NCBI GenBank assembly: GCA_035299025.1 | Contig: DATGXK010000008.1 | Span: 310,001 to 374,000, forward strand | DNA: 64,000 bases | Direction of reading: 5' to 3' | Origin: Leadbetterella sp035299025 | GTDB taxonomy: Bacteria > Bacteroidota > Bacteroidia > Cytophagales > Spirosomataceae | Part shown: in pieces, positions 17,259 through 26,014 of the stretch | Position numbering within the stretch: position 1 is the stretch's first letter | Layout: the number at the start of each line of letters is the position of its first letter | Notes under the pieces: generated by a model | Databases searched by the model: none | What the model saw: only the letters and a program-made list of their open reading frames with translations | What the model was told of the DNA's origin: nothing | Made by a program: the position numbers and the translations under genes

Positions 17259-17830
17259 AAACCTTCGTTTACCTAATCGCTTCATGTTAAAAAAACAAAA
17301 CTTATGTTTTTCTAACATTAAGAAAGTGAAAAATTTAAGAGAAATTAAGACAAAGTGAAACCTTCATTTACTTCATTACTTAATCACTTCATGTTAAAAA
17401 TAAAAACGGATGCTTTTTTTTAACATGAAGAAAATGAAGAATTTAAGAGGCATTAAGGTAAAGTGAAACCTTCATTTACTCCAATACTTAATCACTTCAT
17501 GTTAAAAATCAAAACGGATGTTTTCTTTAACATTAAGAAAATGAAGAATTTAAGAGGCATTAAGACAAAGTGAAACCTTCATTTACTTCATTACTTAATC
17601 ACTTCATGTTAAAAATCAAAACGGATGTTTTTTTAACATTAAGAAAATGAAGAATTTAAGAGGCATTAAGACAAATAGAAACCTTAATTTACTTCATCAC
17701 TTAATCACTTCATGTTAAAAATCAAACGAATTCTTTTTTTAACATTAAGAAAGTGAAAAATTTAAGAGAAATTAAGACAAATAGAAACCTTAATTTACTT
17801 CATTGCTCGATCACTTCATGTTAAAAAATC
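17259..17830 (+). repeat. Tandem repeat array, ~107-bp unit, 5.4 copies
   Basis: Units begin AAACCTT at 17259, 17358, 17466, 17573, 17679 and 17785 (the last is partial), giving lengths of 99, 108, 107, 106 and 106. Each unit holds the block TTAATCACTTCATGTTAAAA, an A/T spacer and the inverse block TTTTAACATTAAG, so every unit can form a hairpin; in the second unit the arms (17387-17400 and 17417-17430) match perfectly over 14 bp. Copies differ by few substitutions, more at the edges. No reading frame crosses the array. It fills the space between convergent ppc and folA, and the folA stop codon lies in the last partial unit. Confidence 0.9.
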
Positions 17831-18323
17831 AAGCTCTAATCATCTCCGATACCTCAAAATCATATTCATTCTTTTCATCTTTTTGGTAAGAAAGCGATGA
17901 AACCAATATCCAGTCTTCGTAAGGTTTTAGGTTGAAAAAAGCATCTCCGTCTAGGGTAGCATTTACTTTGGTAAGATAGAGCTTGGTAGCTAGGCTTTCC
18001 GCCAAATTATATATTTTCTCCCCTCCTATTATAAAAACCTCGTCTTTGTCTGACTCATTTTTGGCCATTTCAATAGCATCTTGCAACGAATTTGCCACAG
18101 TACAACCTTCAATTTTTAAATCTTTGCTGCGTGAAATAACGATATTCAATCTATTTGGCAATGGTTTTCCGATAGAATCGTAAGTTTTGCGACCCATAAT
18201 GACCGCATGGTGGGAAGTACGTTTTTTAAATAACTTAAGGTCTTCTGAAAGCCTCCACAATAGCTGATTGTCCTTTCCGATAACGCCATTTTCGGCCACC
18301 GCCACAATAATAGAAATATCCAT
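17829..18323 (-). CDS. folA: Dihydrofolate reductase
   Basis: 164 residues, standard length. It reduces dihydrofolate to tetrahydrofolate with NADPH for thymidylate, purine and methionine synthesis. Seen: the Ile-Val-Ala-Val start, GVIGKDNQLLW with the Met20-loop region, the acidic active-site residue in RLSEDLKLFKKRT, VIMGRKTYDSIG, and FIIGGEKIY for NADPH. The stop codon falls within the last partial copy of the adjacent tandem repeat. No thyA is nearby. Confidence 0.96.
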   Translation of the reverse strand: MDISIIVAVAENGVIGKDNQLLWRLSEDLKLFKKRTSHHAVIMGRKTYDSIGKPLPNRLNIVISRSKDLKIEGCTVANSLQDAIEMAKNESDKDEVFIIGGEKIYNLAESLATKLYLTKVNATLDGDAFFNLKPYEDWILVSSLSYQKDEKNEYDFEVSEMIRA

Positions 18324-18468
18324 GAAATATTGAAATATTAGGCAAATATCCGACTAAATTTGTAAATAATCTTTAAAAGAAGAAAACATAAATTGCAGTA
18401 GAATTGAACGACATAAAAGAGGAAAATCTTTTCGTCATGGCGTATTAGCGGTATAAAACACAAACAAC

Positions 18469-19173
18469 ATGAAAAACAAAGTAGGCTTCATAACAGGTGG
18501 ATCGAAGGGAATTGGTTTAGGAATAGCCGAGGCCATGGTAAAAGAAAATATAAAAGTGGCCATAACGGGTAGAAATGCCGAGGCAGTAAACTCAGCTTTG
18601 GAGCTTTTGAGCAAAATAAAGCCAGATTCGGCCATCGGGTTTGTGTCTGATGTCAGAAAACCCGCTGATTTGGAGCAAAATGTGCAAGAAATAATCGCCA
18701 AATGGGGAAGTTTGGACTATGTTTTGGCCAATGCTGGAGTGGGCCATTTCGGAAATATCGAAACCCTAACCACCGAACAATGGAACGAAACGATTGATAT
18801 TAACCTGACAGGAGTTTTTAACACGGTGAAGGCTTGTCTCAACCAAGTAATTGAAAGTAAGGGCTATATCATTACTATTGCGAGTTTGGCTGGAACAAAT
18901 TTCTTTGTAAACGGCACAGCTTACAATGCCAGCAAGTTTGGTTTAGTGGGCTTCACACAAGCACTCATGTTAGATGTAAGGAGCAAAGGCGTAAAAGTAA
19001 CCACCATTATGCCCGGCTCTGTAACCTCCTACTTTAACGGACATGTTCCCTCAGACGCAGACGCTTGGAAAATCCAACCGGAGGATATTGGCCAAATGGT
19101 CATAGACCTCATAAAAATGCCAGCACGTACACTTCCGAGTAAGATTGAAGTTAGACCTACAATGCCGGGGTGA
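18469..19173 (+). CDS. Short-chain dehydrogenase/reductase
   Basis: 234 residues. TGGSKGIG (9-16) binds NAD(P), ANAG stabilises the central sheet, and the catalytic Ser-Tyr-Lys set is in IASLAG and YNASKFG. It resembles 3-oxoacyl-ACP reductase-like SDRs of broad substrate range. Monocistronic and divergent from folA. A heptanucleotide repeat begins directly after its stop codon. Confidence 0.9.
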   Translation: MKNKVGFITGGSKGIGLGIAEAMVKENIKVAITGRNAEAVNSALELLSKIKPDSAIGFVSDVRKPADLEQNVQEIIAKWGSLDYVLANAGVGHFGNIETLTTEQWNETIDINLTGVFNTVKACLNQVIESKGYIITIASLAGTNFFVNGTAYNASKFGLVGFTQALMLDVRSKGVKVTTIMPGSVTSYFNGHVPSDADAWKIQPEDIGQMVIDLIKMPARTLPSKIEVRPTMPG

Positions 19174-19222
19174 TTGGTTATTGGTTATTGGTTATTGGTT
19201 ATTGGTTATTGGTTATTGGTTA
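19174..19222 (+). repeat. Heptanucleotide microsatellite (TTGGTTA)x7
   Basis: Seven perfect copies of TTGGTTA immediately after the SDR stop codon. It lies outside any credible coding region, so copy-number change would not shift a frame, but it could alter the 3' untranslated region. Confidence 0.95.
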
Positions 19223-19288
19223 TTGAAAACTCGTACCAAGTACTAGAAGTTTCATTATTAACTCATTATCAAATTAACACATTGGAGG

Positions 19289-20287
19289 TCACTTACAATA
19301 CTTATCCTGCAAGACTTTGGCTTTTTTCTGTTCCAGAAAAACCAATTGTTGGTAGTCTTTGCAGGCATCGTCTTTGCGACGAAGTAATATTAAACAAGCT
19401 GCGTGTTGGTAGTACGAATTAATATTTAGCGGGTTGTAGTTGATGGACTTCTGATAATAAGACTCCGCTTGCTTGTAAGCCGCTCGCTCAAAGAAATCGT
19501 TGCCATAATCAAAATACATTTTAGAATATTGAGCAGAATCTACTACAGAAGTCATTTGTCTTTCTGCGTAATTTAGGTTGTAATCATATTCTACTTCCAC
19601 ATTCACCTTTTCACCCATATATTCAGCTGGCAGCCATTTTCCTTTGGTTTTGTTTACAGCAGCTACAAGTTTGTCATTGTACTTGTCGTTGGTAGACGCC
19701 ACCACGGCAACCCCTTTGAGAGCACCAGTTTTTGTCACCACAAACCTCACCACGAAACCTCCCTTTCTATACTCTGGAAAGCCAAATTTTTCGAAAATAT
19801 AGTCCATCACAGCCATATTTTTATCAACAAAATATGGCTCTAACTTGCCATCTACTTGCTGATAAACCTTTTCGCCATTTTTAGAAATGTAAGCTTTGGG
19901 TGTATAAGTAAGATCAAAGAACTTTTTAGGGGTAAATCTTAAACTCAGGGCTTGGGTTTCATCTGCGAAGTCAGCCTGATCAAGAACTAGCTCGGTTTCA
20001 GAAATTGACCTGATCTTAAACATTATCTTGTTGAAGCTGAAAATACTATCTTTCAAAGTATAAGGATAATTGAAACTCCTTCCGTTGGAAAACAATCTGA
20101 CCGAGTCTTTCGAAAAAACGTTGATATCAAAAGTGGCACTTGTGTAGGTTTGGTCGTAGAGTTTGCTCCCATCTTTGGTTCTAATTTCAGTTTTCTTCCA
20201 ATTTTTTAATAAATCTTTAGAGAAATCTCTCTGACTGTAAGCTTGCATGGTGGTAATCAGAAAAAAACAAATTAGGAGCGGCCTCAT
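19289..20287 (-). CDS. Exported TonB C-terminal domain protein with TPR tail
   Basis: 332 residues. A signal peptide ends near AYSQ (start chosen at the ATG 20287, where the signal begins). A ~190-residue periplasmic part is followed by a TonB C-terminal-like segment (GGFVVRFVVTKTGALKGVAVV ... VNVEVEY) and then two TPR-like helix pairs at the C-terminus (AYKQAESYYQKSINYNPLN, CKDYQQLV). There is no transmembrane anchor beyond the signal, so it is a periplasmic or outer-membrane protein rather than a classical TonB. The role is unknown; it lies downstream of an S41 peptidase but behind a terminator. Confidence 0.75.
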   Translation of the reverse strand: MRPLLICFFLITTMQAYSQRDFSKDLLKNWKKTEIRTKDGSKLYDQTYTSATFDINVFSKDSVRLFSNGRSFNYPYTLKDSIFSFNKIMFKIRSISETELVLDQADFADETQALSLRFTPKKFFDLTYTPKAYISKNGEKVYQQVDGKLEPYFVDKNMAVMDYIFEKFGFPEYRKGGFVVRFVVTKTGALKGVAVVASTNDKYNDKLVAAVNKTKGKWLPAEYMGEKVNVEVEYDYNLNYAERQMTSVVDSAQYSKMYFDYGNDFFERAAYKQAESYYQKSINYNPLNINSYYQHAACLILLRRKDDACKDYQQLVFLEQKKAKVLQDKYCK

Positions 20288-20351
20288 ATTGAAAGATTTA
20301 ATTTTATCGCTAAATAAATACGTTTTTCGGCAAAAAATAAACCCAAACATA

Positions 20352-20382
20352 AAAAATAAAAAAAAACCTCCAAAACTGGAGG
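20352..20382 (-). terminator. Rho-independent terminator after the S41 peptidase
   Basis: On the minus strand a six-base-pair stem (CCTCCA/TGGAGG, 20367-20382) with a four-base loop followed by a long T-rich run. It separates the S41 gene from the TonB-C gene. Confidence 0.75.
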
Positions 20383-20399
20383 CTTCTATTAACATATCG

Positions 20400-21863
20400 T
20401 TATTTGATTGTATTCAGGTATTTGACCGCAAAGCCCACCCAGTCGGCTTCTGTGTCAGGAATTTTCACATCAGGTTTTATCCCGATGCCCTCTAGAGGGG
20501 TAAGTGGTAGCCTGTAGCTGTAGCCCAACGGAAGGGCCAATCGCCAAGCGTAGCAAGGCAGCCCCCAGTCGCGTACTTCGGTGTAGTCGAAAGCACCTTT
20601 AGTGTTGGTTCCCATCAAAATGGTTTTAGTACTTTGTTTTGCTTCGAGGCTTAAACTTTCTGCAGTACTTGAGGTATTTTTATCTACCAAAATCACCACT
20701 TTCTGGGGGTTATTGGTGCTTTTGGGAAAATCAAATGTTTTGTCGGCAGCAGCGAAGATAGTTCCCGGATTTTTCTGCATTTTACGCAGCATATCCCTCA
20801 ATTTAGGATCAAGACTGTTGGCATATTCGGGAAAATCCTGAATGGCCTTAAGCTCGTGATTGAGCAATATTTGGTTTTCCATAGATGCCCTTACTTTCGA
20901 TCCTCTACGCACAATTGGGCCGTTGGCGATGTACGGAAAAACAGCATCAAACACGGCCTCGTCGCCTCCAGGGTTATTTCTGAGATCAATAATGAGGTTT
21001 TTGCTTGATCTGATGAGTGCATCATTTTGTTTCAGCATTTCCTTCACATACATCTGTACGTTCGACATCGTAAATGGCGGAAGTTTGACATAGGTACTAT
21101 TCGAATCTACTTTTTCTACTCTGTAGTCGGGCACTCTATGAATGAGGTCGTCTTGCGAAGCAACCTCCTTTGGTATTGGGCTTACTTTATTAAATTTATA
21201 GACATTTTCCATCACCAGAAGGTTCTTTACCACTGTGCTTAGCGTCACTTCAGATGTAAAATCGGCGTAGTAATAGGTAGTCTTGAACTTTGCATCTGAC
21301 AACTGCTCCAACACAAACTTGGTTTTTCCTGCTACCCATTTTTCATCTCTTTTATTGAGCAAGAAGCCGTAAAACTTACTTTCACTAGCTGCATCCTTAA
21401 CGATTCCCAATCTGTAGGCCTTGTCATCGCTTTCCCAAATACCCTCTATATGAGCCAGTTTAGAAAGATTTGAGGTTAAATATGACTGAAAACTTGCTTC
21501 GGTAATGAACTTTTGCTGAGGTACGGCCGCCGCTCTTTTTACCAAAGCATCTTTTGGTTCTTCTGGCAAAATGGGTGTAACCGTATTGATAAACAAATGT
21601 CCGTCTTTAAAAAACTCAGTCCACTCCTTTAGGATAAAATAGCATTGGCGAGGGTCAGTAATACCGGCCGACTTTTCTTTCACTTTTTTAGAAAGAGCAT
21701 CAAAGGCAGGTTTTGTAGTAGGGTTGACTTTCATGCTGTACGCTCCGTAATTATCACGCACTTTTTGATAGATTTCATCAAAATTTTTCTGGCAATTACA
21801 TTCACTTTGAGCGTTTACTTTGGCAGAAAATAGGACAAGCAATAAAATTATAAATCGTTTCAT
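20400..21863 (-). CDS. S41 family (C-terminal processing type) peptidase
   Basis: 487 residues with a signal peptide (ending near VNAQS). The core has LIIDLRNNPGGDE, the nucleophile region VDKNTSSTAESLSL and GTNTKGAFDY, the S41 pattern of tricorn/CtpA-type serine proteases, with Ser in SSTAES and the oxyanion Gly-Gly in NNPGG. No PDZ domain is obvious. The ~200 N-terminal residues are specific to this subgroup and may bind substrate. Predicted periplasmic; a separate terminator follows. Confidence 0.88.
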   Translation of the reverse strand: MKRFIILLLVLFSAKVNAQSECNCQKNFDEIYQKVRDNYGAYSMKVNPTTKPAFDALSKKVKEKSAGITDPRQCYFILKEWTEFFKDGHLFINTVTPILPEEPKDALVKRAAAVPQQKFITEASFQSYLTSNLSKLAHIEGIWESDDKAYRLGIVKDAASESKFYGFLLNKRDEKWVAGKTKFVLEQLSDAKFKTTYYYADFTSEVTLSTVVKNLLVMENVYKFNKVSPIPKEVASQDDLIHRVPDYRVEKVDSNSTYVKLPPFTMSNVQMYVKEMLKQNDALIRSSKNLIIDLRNNPGGDEAVFDAVFPYIANGPIVRRGSKVRASMENQILLNHELKAIQDFPEYANSLDPKLRDMLRKMQKNPGTIFAAADKTFDFPKSTNNPQKVVILVDKNTSSTAESLSLEAKQSTKTILMGTNTKGAFDYTEVRDWGLPCYAWRLALPLGYSYRLPLTPLEGIGIKPDVKIPDTEADWVGFAVKYLNTIK

Positions 21864-21986
21864 ATTAGAAAAATGGTAATTTGGCTAGAAAGTATGAAAT
21901 CCAAATTCGTGCCTAAAATGAAATATTGAATAAATAATTTCAAAAAAACCTTATCAAAAGGCTAGTATTCATGGATTAGCATCATT

Positions 21987-23204
21987 TTACTCCACTTCTA
22001 GCTCGTCCGCTCCACCTAGTTCAAGGTACTGGATTGGAGCTATGGCGTTGCCTGCAATACCTTTGATACTGCCATACATATCTATGGTGTTGCCTATAAC
22101 TTTTTCGATCTGCATCTCACGCTCCTTCCATATTCTTTGCATGGCACGTTTCTCTTTGTCTAGCTCGCTCTTGAGGTTCGAGAACCCATCTACAATGGCC
22201 TCCATTTGCTGTTTAAACTGACTGCTAGTCAAGAAACTATACAGCATCCCCATCTTGTCGGCCTTGTTGTCGTTCACCGATTTGGCTAAAGTGGTTCGTA
22301 TCAAAATCTCTCTTAACACAAAAACCAGACTCTTGACTTCGTGAAATCCACAGACCCAAACGCCTTCCTTCTCGCCGAATCTTTCCATTTCTTTCGGCAT
22401 TGTTTGGGTAACCAACACCGCTATTTCGGCACCCGTTTCACGTTGGTCAGTCTTAAGTTTTTCTATCCAATCTCCACCGAAATTCTGTGTACGTTTACTT
22501 TCAAAAATAATTTTACCGCAAATTTGCCCAAACTCGTTGATGACTGTCTGAATGGCGTCGGCACCACGTTGTCCTTTCTTTATTTCCTCTATTTGATCAT
22601 ATGGAAAAGCTTGCGTAAGCATGGATTCTATGGCTAATTCTTGCACTTCGCCCTGTAGCTGCATCGAGCCCTGGTCGGCTTTGCGTTTCATTTCGTTAAC
22701 GAGATCTACTTGTGCTTTCAGTTTTTGTTCAAAGTCTTTTTTGACTAACTCAAACTCGTCGTCTTTACGTTTTTTGGCGGCTTCTTCTATCTCTTTTGTT
22801 TTTTCGAGCATAGTTTTTTCGAGCTGAATCTTCATCAATTCCTGCTGATTTTTCAGTTCTTGCTCTTTTTTTAAAAGCTCAATCTCTTTCTCTCTGCTCT
22901 GAATTATTAGTTTTTGCTTCTGTTCGTTGTCTTCTTTGAGTGCGGCTAACATGGCGGCATTTTTCTCGTCCGAACGTTTCTGGGCTTCGGTTTGTGCTAT
23001 AGCCCACATTTTTTTCTTTTCTTCTTGTTCAAAAACCCGTTTCTCCTCCGCCATTTTAGCTTTTAACTCCTCTATTTTCAAAGCATTTATTTTTTCTTGG
23101 GCTTCGATACCTTTCTTGAGTTCTATTTCTAAATGTTTTTGCAAAGCTTCGCCAGCATCAAATTGATGGCCACAGTTAGGACAAGTAGTAAGGTTTTGTT
23201 TCAT
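21987..23204 (-). CDS. DUF2130 protein with coiled coil
   Basis: 405 residues. The N-terminus has a zinc-ribbon-like CPNCGHQFD, then a ~180-residue Lys/Glu-rich coiled coil (about 25-190), then a globular C-terminal domain with ESKRTQNFGGDWIEKLK and AVLVTQTMPKEM, the core of DUF2130 and reminiscent of a restriction-endonuclease fold. Its function is not known. It stands alone with no visible terminator or partner. Confidence 0.88.
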   Translation of the reverse strand: MKQNLTTCPNCGHQFDAGEALQKHLEIELKKGIEAQEKINALKIEELKAKMAEEKRVFEQEEKKKMWAIAQTEAQKRSDEKNAAMLAALKEDNEQKQKLIIQSREKEIELLKKEQELKNQQELMKIQLEKTMLEKTKEIEEAAKKRKDDEFELVKKDFEQKLKAQVDLVNEMKRKADQGSMQLQGEVQELAIESMLTQAFPYDQIEEIKKGQRGADAIQTVINEFGQICGKIIFESKRTQNFGGDWIEKLKTDQRETGAEIAVLVTQTMPKEMERFGEKEGVWVCGFHEVKSLVFVLREILIRTTLAKSVNDNKADKMGMLYSFLTSSQFKQQMEAIVDGFSNLKSELDKEKRAMQRIWKEREMQIEKVIGNTIDMYGSIKGIAGNAIAPIQYLELGGADELEVE

Positions 23205-23391
23205 TGGTTATTATTTACCTCTAGGTCGCCAAGACGTAAAGGAGCACACCTCCTAATGAGCCTTAAGACATTTCACTTATGATTCCGATGAGTTCTTGAA
23301 AAACCCATTTTACAAAAGTAATGAAAATAAAAAAAGTGTAACGGAATGATAAGGAATTTAGCAAAGGGGAAACTGGAATTCAAGGTGCGTT

Positions 23392-23422
23392 TTTGAATAA
23401 CCAATAAAATTTGAGATATTTG
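23392..23422 (+). promoter_or_regulatory. Promoter of the MNT/HEPN module
   Basis: TTTG at 23392-23395, 19-base spacer, GATATTTG at 23415-23422 (first base differs from TAnnTTTG). Start near 23428. Confidence 0.45.
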
Positions 23423-23457
23423 TATAAGACAAAACGATTCTCAATAGATATTTAGAA

Positions 23458-23769
23458 ATGGACATTTTGAAAAATAACGAGGAAGCTCTTTCGTCATTAT
23501 GTGAAGCTCATAATGTGAATGAATTATACTTTTTCGGCTCTGTCCTTACCGAAAAATTCAATAAATCAAGTGACTTAGACATCCTGATTCAATTTGCAGA
23601 GGTAGATTTGAAACACTATTTCGAAAACTATATGGACTTGAAAGAAAAACTAGAGGGACTATTTAAGAGAAAAGTAGATTTAGTTGAAAACCAAGCAGTA
23701 AGAAACCCAATTTTTAGAAAAGTGTTAGACCGAGAAAAAATATTGGTTTATGAACGAAAAAGTGCTTAA
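23458..23769 (+). CDS. MNT-type nucleotidyltransferase antitoxin
   Basis: 103 residues. The minimal nucleotidyltransferase pattern is intact: Gly27-Ser28, then Asp39 and Asp41 in SSDLDILI, and a third acid at Asp74 in KVDLVE. In MntA/HepT systems the MNT enzyme adds AMP to a Tyr of the HEPN toxin and so neutralises it. It overlaps the HEPN gene by 20 bases, indicating translational coupling. Confidence 0.93.
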   Translation: MDILKNNEEALSSLCEAHNVNELYFFGSVLTEKFNKSSDLDILIQFAEVDLKHYFENYMDLKEKLEGLFKRKVDLVENQAVRNPIFRKVLDREKILVYERKSA

Positions 23770-24097
23770 ATGTCTGTTTGACATTAAATATGCCATCGAA
23801 GAAATCGAAACCTTTCTTTCAAATGAGCCAAAACAATTTGCAGCCTTCAAAAGGAATCTTCTTTTAAAACGAGCGATTGAAAGAAACCTTGAAATTGTGG
23901 GAGAAGCTATGAGTCGAATTTTAAAAGAAGACCCCGAAATTGCAATTTCAAATGCAAAACGAATTATTGGACTGAGAAATCAAATAATTCATGGATATGA
24001 TAGTGTTTCTGATGAAAATATCTGGGCGATATTGATAAATCATCTGCCAATTCTAAAAAGAGAAACGGAAAGTCTAATTAACTCAAATAACATTTAA
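23750..24097 (+). CDS. HEPN toxin (HepT/DUF86 family)
   Basis: 115 residues, all-helical. The RNase motif R-x4-H-x-Y is present as Arg76, His81 and Tyr83 (RNQIIHGY), so both the nuclease residues and the AMPylation target Tyr are intact. It should act as an RNA-cleaving toxin held in check by the preceding MNT protein. The pair lies between a DUF2130 gene and a sugar-acid catabolic pair, with no mobility genes near. Confidence 0.93.
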   Translation: MNEKVLKCLFDIKYAIEEIETFLSNEPKQFAAFKRNLLLKRAIERNLEIVGEAMSRILKEDPEIAISNAKRIIGLRNQIIHGYDSVSDENIWAILINHLPILKRETESLINSNNI

Positions 24098-24137
24098 AAA
24101 GACTTTCCTTTTCATTTTTCCTAAAAAACCCAAACAT

Positions 24138-24986
24138 TCACCCCCAAGCCACGGCTGTCTGTTTCTGTTGACCAAGGCCTTCAATACCGAGCTCAACTAC
24201 ATCTCCAGCTTTGAGGTAAGTAGGTGGTTTGAGTCCAAGTCCTACACCTGCTGGAGTACCAGTAGATATCACATCACCCGGGAGCAAAGTCATAAAATTG
24301 GACAAATAACTTACCACTTGTGGTATATTGAATATCAGATCATTGGTATTAGAATCTTGCAATCTGCTTCCGTTGAGGTCTAGCCAAAGGTGCAAATTGT
24401 GCGGGTTGGCTACTTCGTCTTTGGTTGCCATAAATGGCCCAAGCGGTGCAAATGTATCATTAGATTTTCCCTTCACCCATTGTCCACCACGCTCTAGCTG
24501 AAACTCACGCTCGGAGTAGTCGTTGTGCAAGGTATATCCCGCCACGTAGTCCATAGCTGACTCCTCCGTAATGTATGAGGCTTTTTTGCCAATTATAACC
24601 GCCAATTCTACTTCCCAGTCAGTTTTTACGGAATTTCTCGGAATTATCACGTCGTCATTGGGTCCACAAAGTGCGGTGGTAGATTTAAAAAACACCACAG
24701 GTTCCTTAGGCACATCCATACCTGATTCTGCCGCATGTTTGGCGTAGTTCAGGCCAATACATATAATTTTTGAAGGCCTCGCCACACAAGGGCCTAATCT
24801 TTCGCCTTCCGAAACTTCAGGACATTCGTTTGTTTTCAACCATGCCTCTAATCTTTCTAAACCATTGGTAGCAAAGAATTTCTCGTTGTAATCCTCACCA
24901 AAAGCACTCACGTCAAGCCTTTTTCCTTCTGCTGTTAATACTCCAGGTTTCTCGTTTTCAAAAGCTCCAAATCTTATTAATTTCAT
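24138..24986 (-). CDS. Fumarylacetoacetate hydrolase-family enzyme
   Basis: 282 residues (start at ATG 24986; the longer frame has no family N-terminus). The FAH core shows KIICIGLNYAKHA, DWEVELAVIIGKK with the metal-binding acids, HNDYSEREFQ and GDVISTGTPAGVG. Enzymes like this cleave C-C bonds in diketo acids; this subgroup, next to an SDR, resembles 2,4-diketo-3-deoxy-L-fuconate hydrolases of the non-phosphorylative fucose pathway. The pathway assignment is inferred. It lies downstream of the SDR (gap 113 bases). Confidence 0.88.
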   Translation of the reverse strand: MKLIRFGAFENEKPGVLTAEGKRLDVSAFGEDYNEKFFATNGLERLEAWLKTNECPEVSEGERLGPCVARPSKIICIGLNYAKHAAESGMDVPKEPVVFFKSTTALCGPNDDVIIPRNSVKTDWEVELAVIIGKKASYITEESAMDYVAGYTLHNDYSEREFQLERGGQWVKGKSNDTFAPLGPFMATKDEVANPHNLHLWLDLNGSRLQDSNTNDLIFNIPQVVSYLSNFMTLLPGDVISTGTPAGVGLGLKPPTYLKAGDVVELGIEGLGQQKQTAVAWG

Positions 24987-25099
24987 ATTTTTTTGTTTTA
25001 TAACGCCAAGTCGCCAATGCACGAAGAAATTAATATTCTCCAATTTTCAACACTTGACTTTTTTGAATAAATGTATAGTTTTCAGCGATTTGTACGCCG

Positions 25100-25873
25100 T
25101 TAATTGTTCAATTTCACAAATCCACCATCTATTACATAGTCATTTCCTGTTACGAAACTGGCTTCATCCGAGGCCAAATAAACTACCAAAGCTGCTATTT
25201 CTTCTGGCTTCGCCATACGTCCTATTGGCTGAGTTTTTGAAAGTTTTTCAAACATTTCTTTTTCTTTGCCCGGATAATTTTTCTTGATAAATCCATCCAC
25301 AAAAGGAGTATGCACTCTGGCTGGCGATACACTGTTGCAACGGATGTTGTCCGCCACATAATCACGGGCTACCTGCAAGGTCATGCTATAAATTGCTCCT
25401 TTACTCATTGAATATGCAAATCTATCAGGAATACCCACCGTGGCAGCTATAGATGCCATGTTGATGATAACCCCACCTTCGTTTTTGATCATGAAAGGAA
25501 TAACGGCATGCATGCAATTATACGGCCCTTTTATATTGATGCTGTAAATTTTGTCCATGTCAGCCTCCTCCGTGGTTTCCACCGTGCCTATATGAGCAAT
25601 ACCGGCATTGTTAACCAATATATTAATGGGTTGAATCGCATTGATTTTAGCCATTTTTTTCATCACCACCTCTTGGTTTGAAACATCTACTTTATGGCAA
25701 TATGCCTTTCCTCCACTGGCATTGATGAGGTCGGCCTCACGCTCAGCTAGGTCAATATTAAGCTCGAAAATATGCACAATTGCTCCCTGCTTGGCAAATG
25801 CCCTTGAGATTTCAAGACCTATACCACTTGCTCCACCAGTGACAACGGCTACCTTTTTATGAAGTTTAAACAT
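25100..25873 (-). CDS. SDR-family dehydrogenase, probably 2-keto-3-deoxy-sugar acid type
   Basis: 257 residues, complete classical SDR: TGGASGIG near the N-terminus, NNAG, Ser-Tyr-x3-Lys as MASIAAT and YSMSKGA, and the C-terminal ASFVTGNDYVIDGG. Together with the FAH-family gene downstream it suggests a two-step sugar-acid degradation (dehydrogenation of 2-keto-3-deoxy-L-fuconate, then hydrolysis). This pairing is known from other bacteria; the assignment here is inferred. Confidence 0.88.
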   Translation of the reverse strand: MFKLHKKVAVVTGGASGIGLEISRAFAKQGAIVHIFELNIDLAEREADLINASGGKAYCHKVDVSNQEVVMKKMAKINAIQPINILVNNAGIAHIGTVETTEEADMDKIYSINIKGPYNCMHAVIPFMIKNEGGVIINMASIAATVGIPDRFAYSMSKGAIYSMTLQVARDYVADNIRCNSVSPARVHTPFVDGFIKKNYPGKEKEMFEKLSKTQPIGRMAKPEEIAALVVYLASDEASFVTGNDYVIDGGFVKLNN

Positions 25874-25912
25874 CCTAGTATGATTAATTTAAAGGGCAAA
25901 CCCAATTTTAGC

Positions 25913-25920
25913 CAAAAATA
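25913..25920 (-). promoter_or_regulatory. -7 promoter box of the SDR-FAH unit
   Basis: On the minus strand TATTTTTG (consensus TAnnTTTG), 40 bases before the SDR start codon. No -33 match. Confidence 0.4.
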
Positions 25921-25967
25921 AGGTAGTTTTTCCTAAGAAAAAAGTAATTAAAAAATCTCTCCCAAAA

Positions 25968-25998
25968 TTTGACTAAATCATTTTTTTGCCTAATTTTG
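25968..25998 (+). promoter_or_regulatory. Full-consensus promoter of the tRNA-His gene
   Basis: TTTG at 25968-25971, 19-base spacer and TAATTTTG at 25991-25998. A textbook Bacteroidota promoter, with transcription starting about 12 bases before the tRNA. Confidence 0.75.
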
Positions 25999-26014
25999 CA
26001 GTCCAATTCGACAC

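Noticed and set aside
17259..17830. CRISPR array
   Set aside because: Repeats are ~107 bp, contiguous and similar over the whole unit, with no unique spacers and no cas genes.
19174..19422. 82-residue ORF across the TTGGTTA repeat and the end of the TonB-C gene
   Set aside because: It begins in the microsatellite and then runs antisense to a well-supported gene; the protein has no recognisable features.
23205..23391. Small gene or RNA in the gap before the MNT gene
   Set aside because: No open frame with family resemblance and no clear hairpin.
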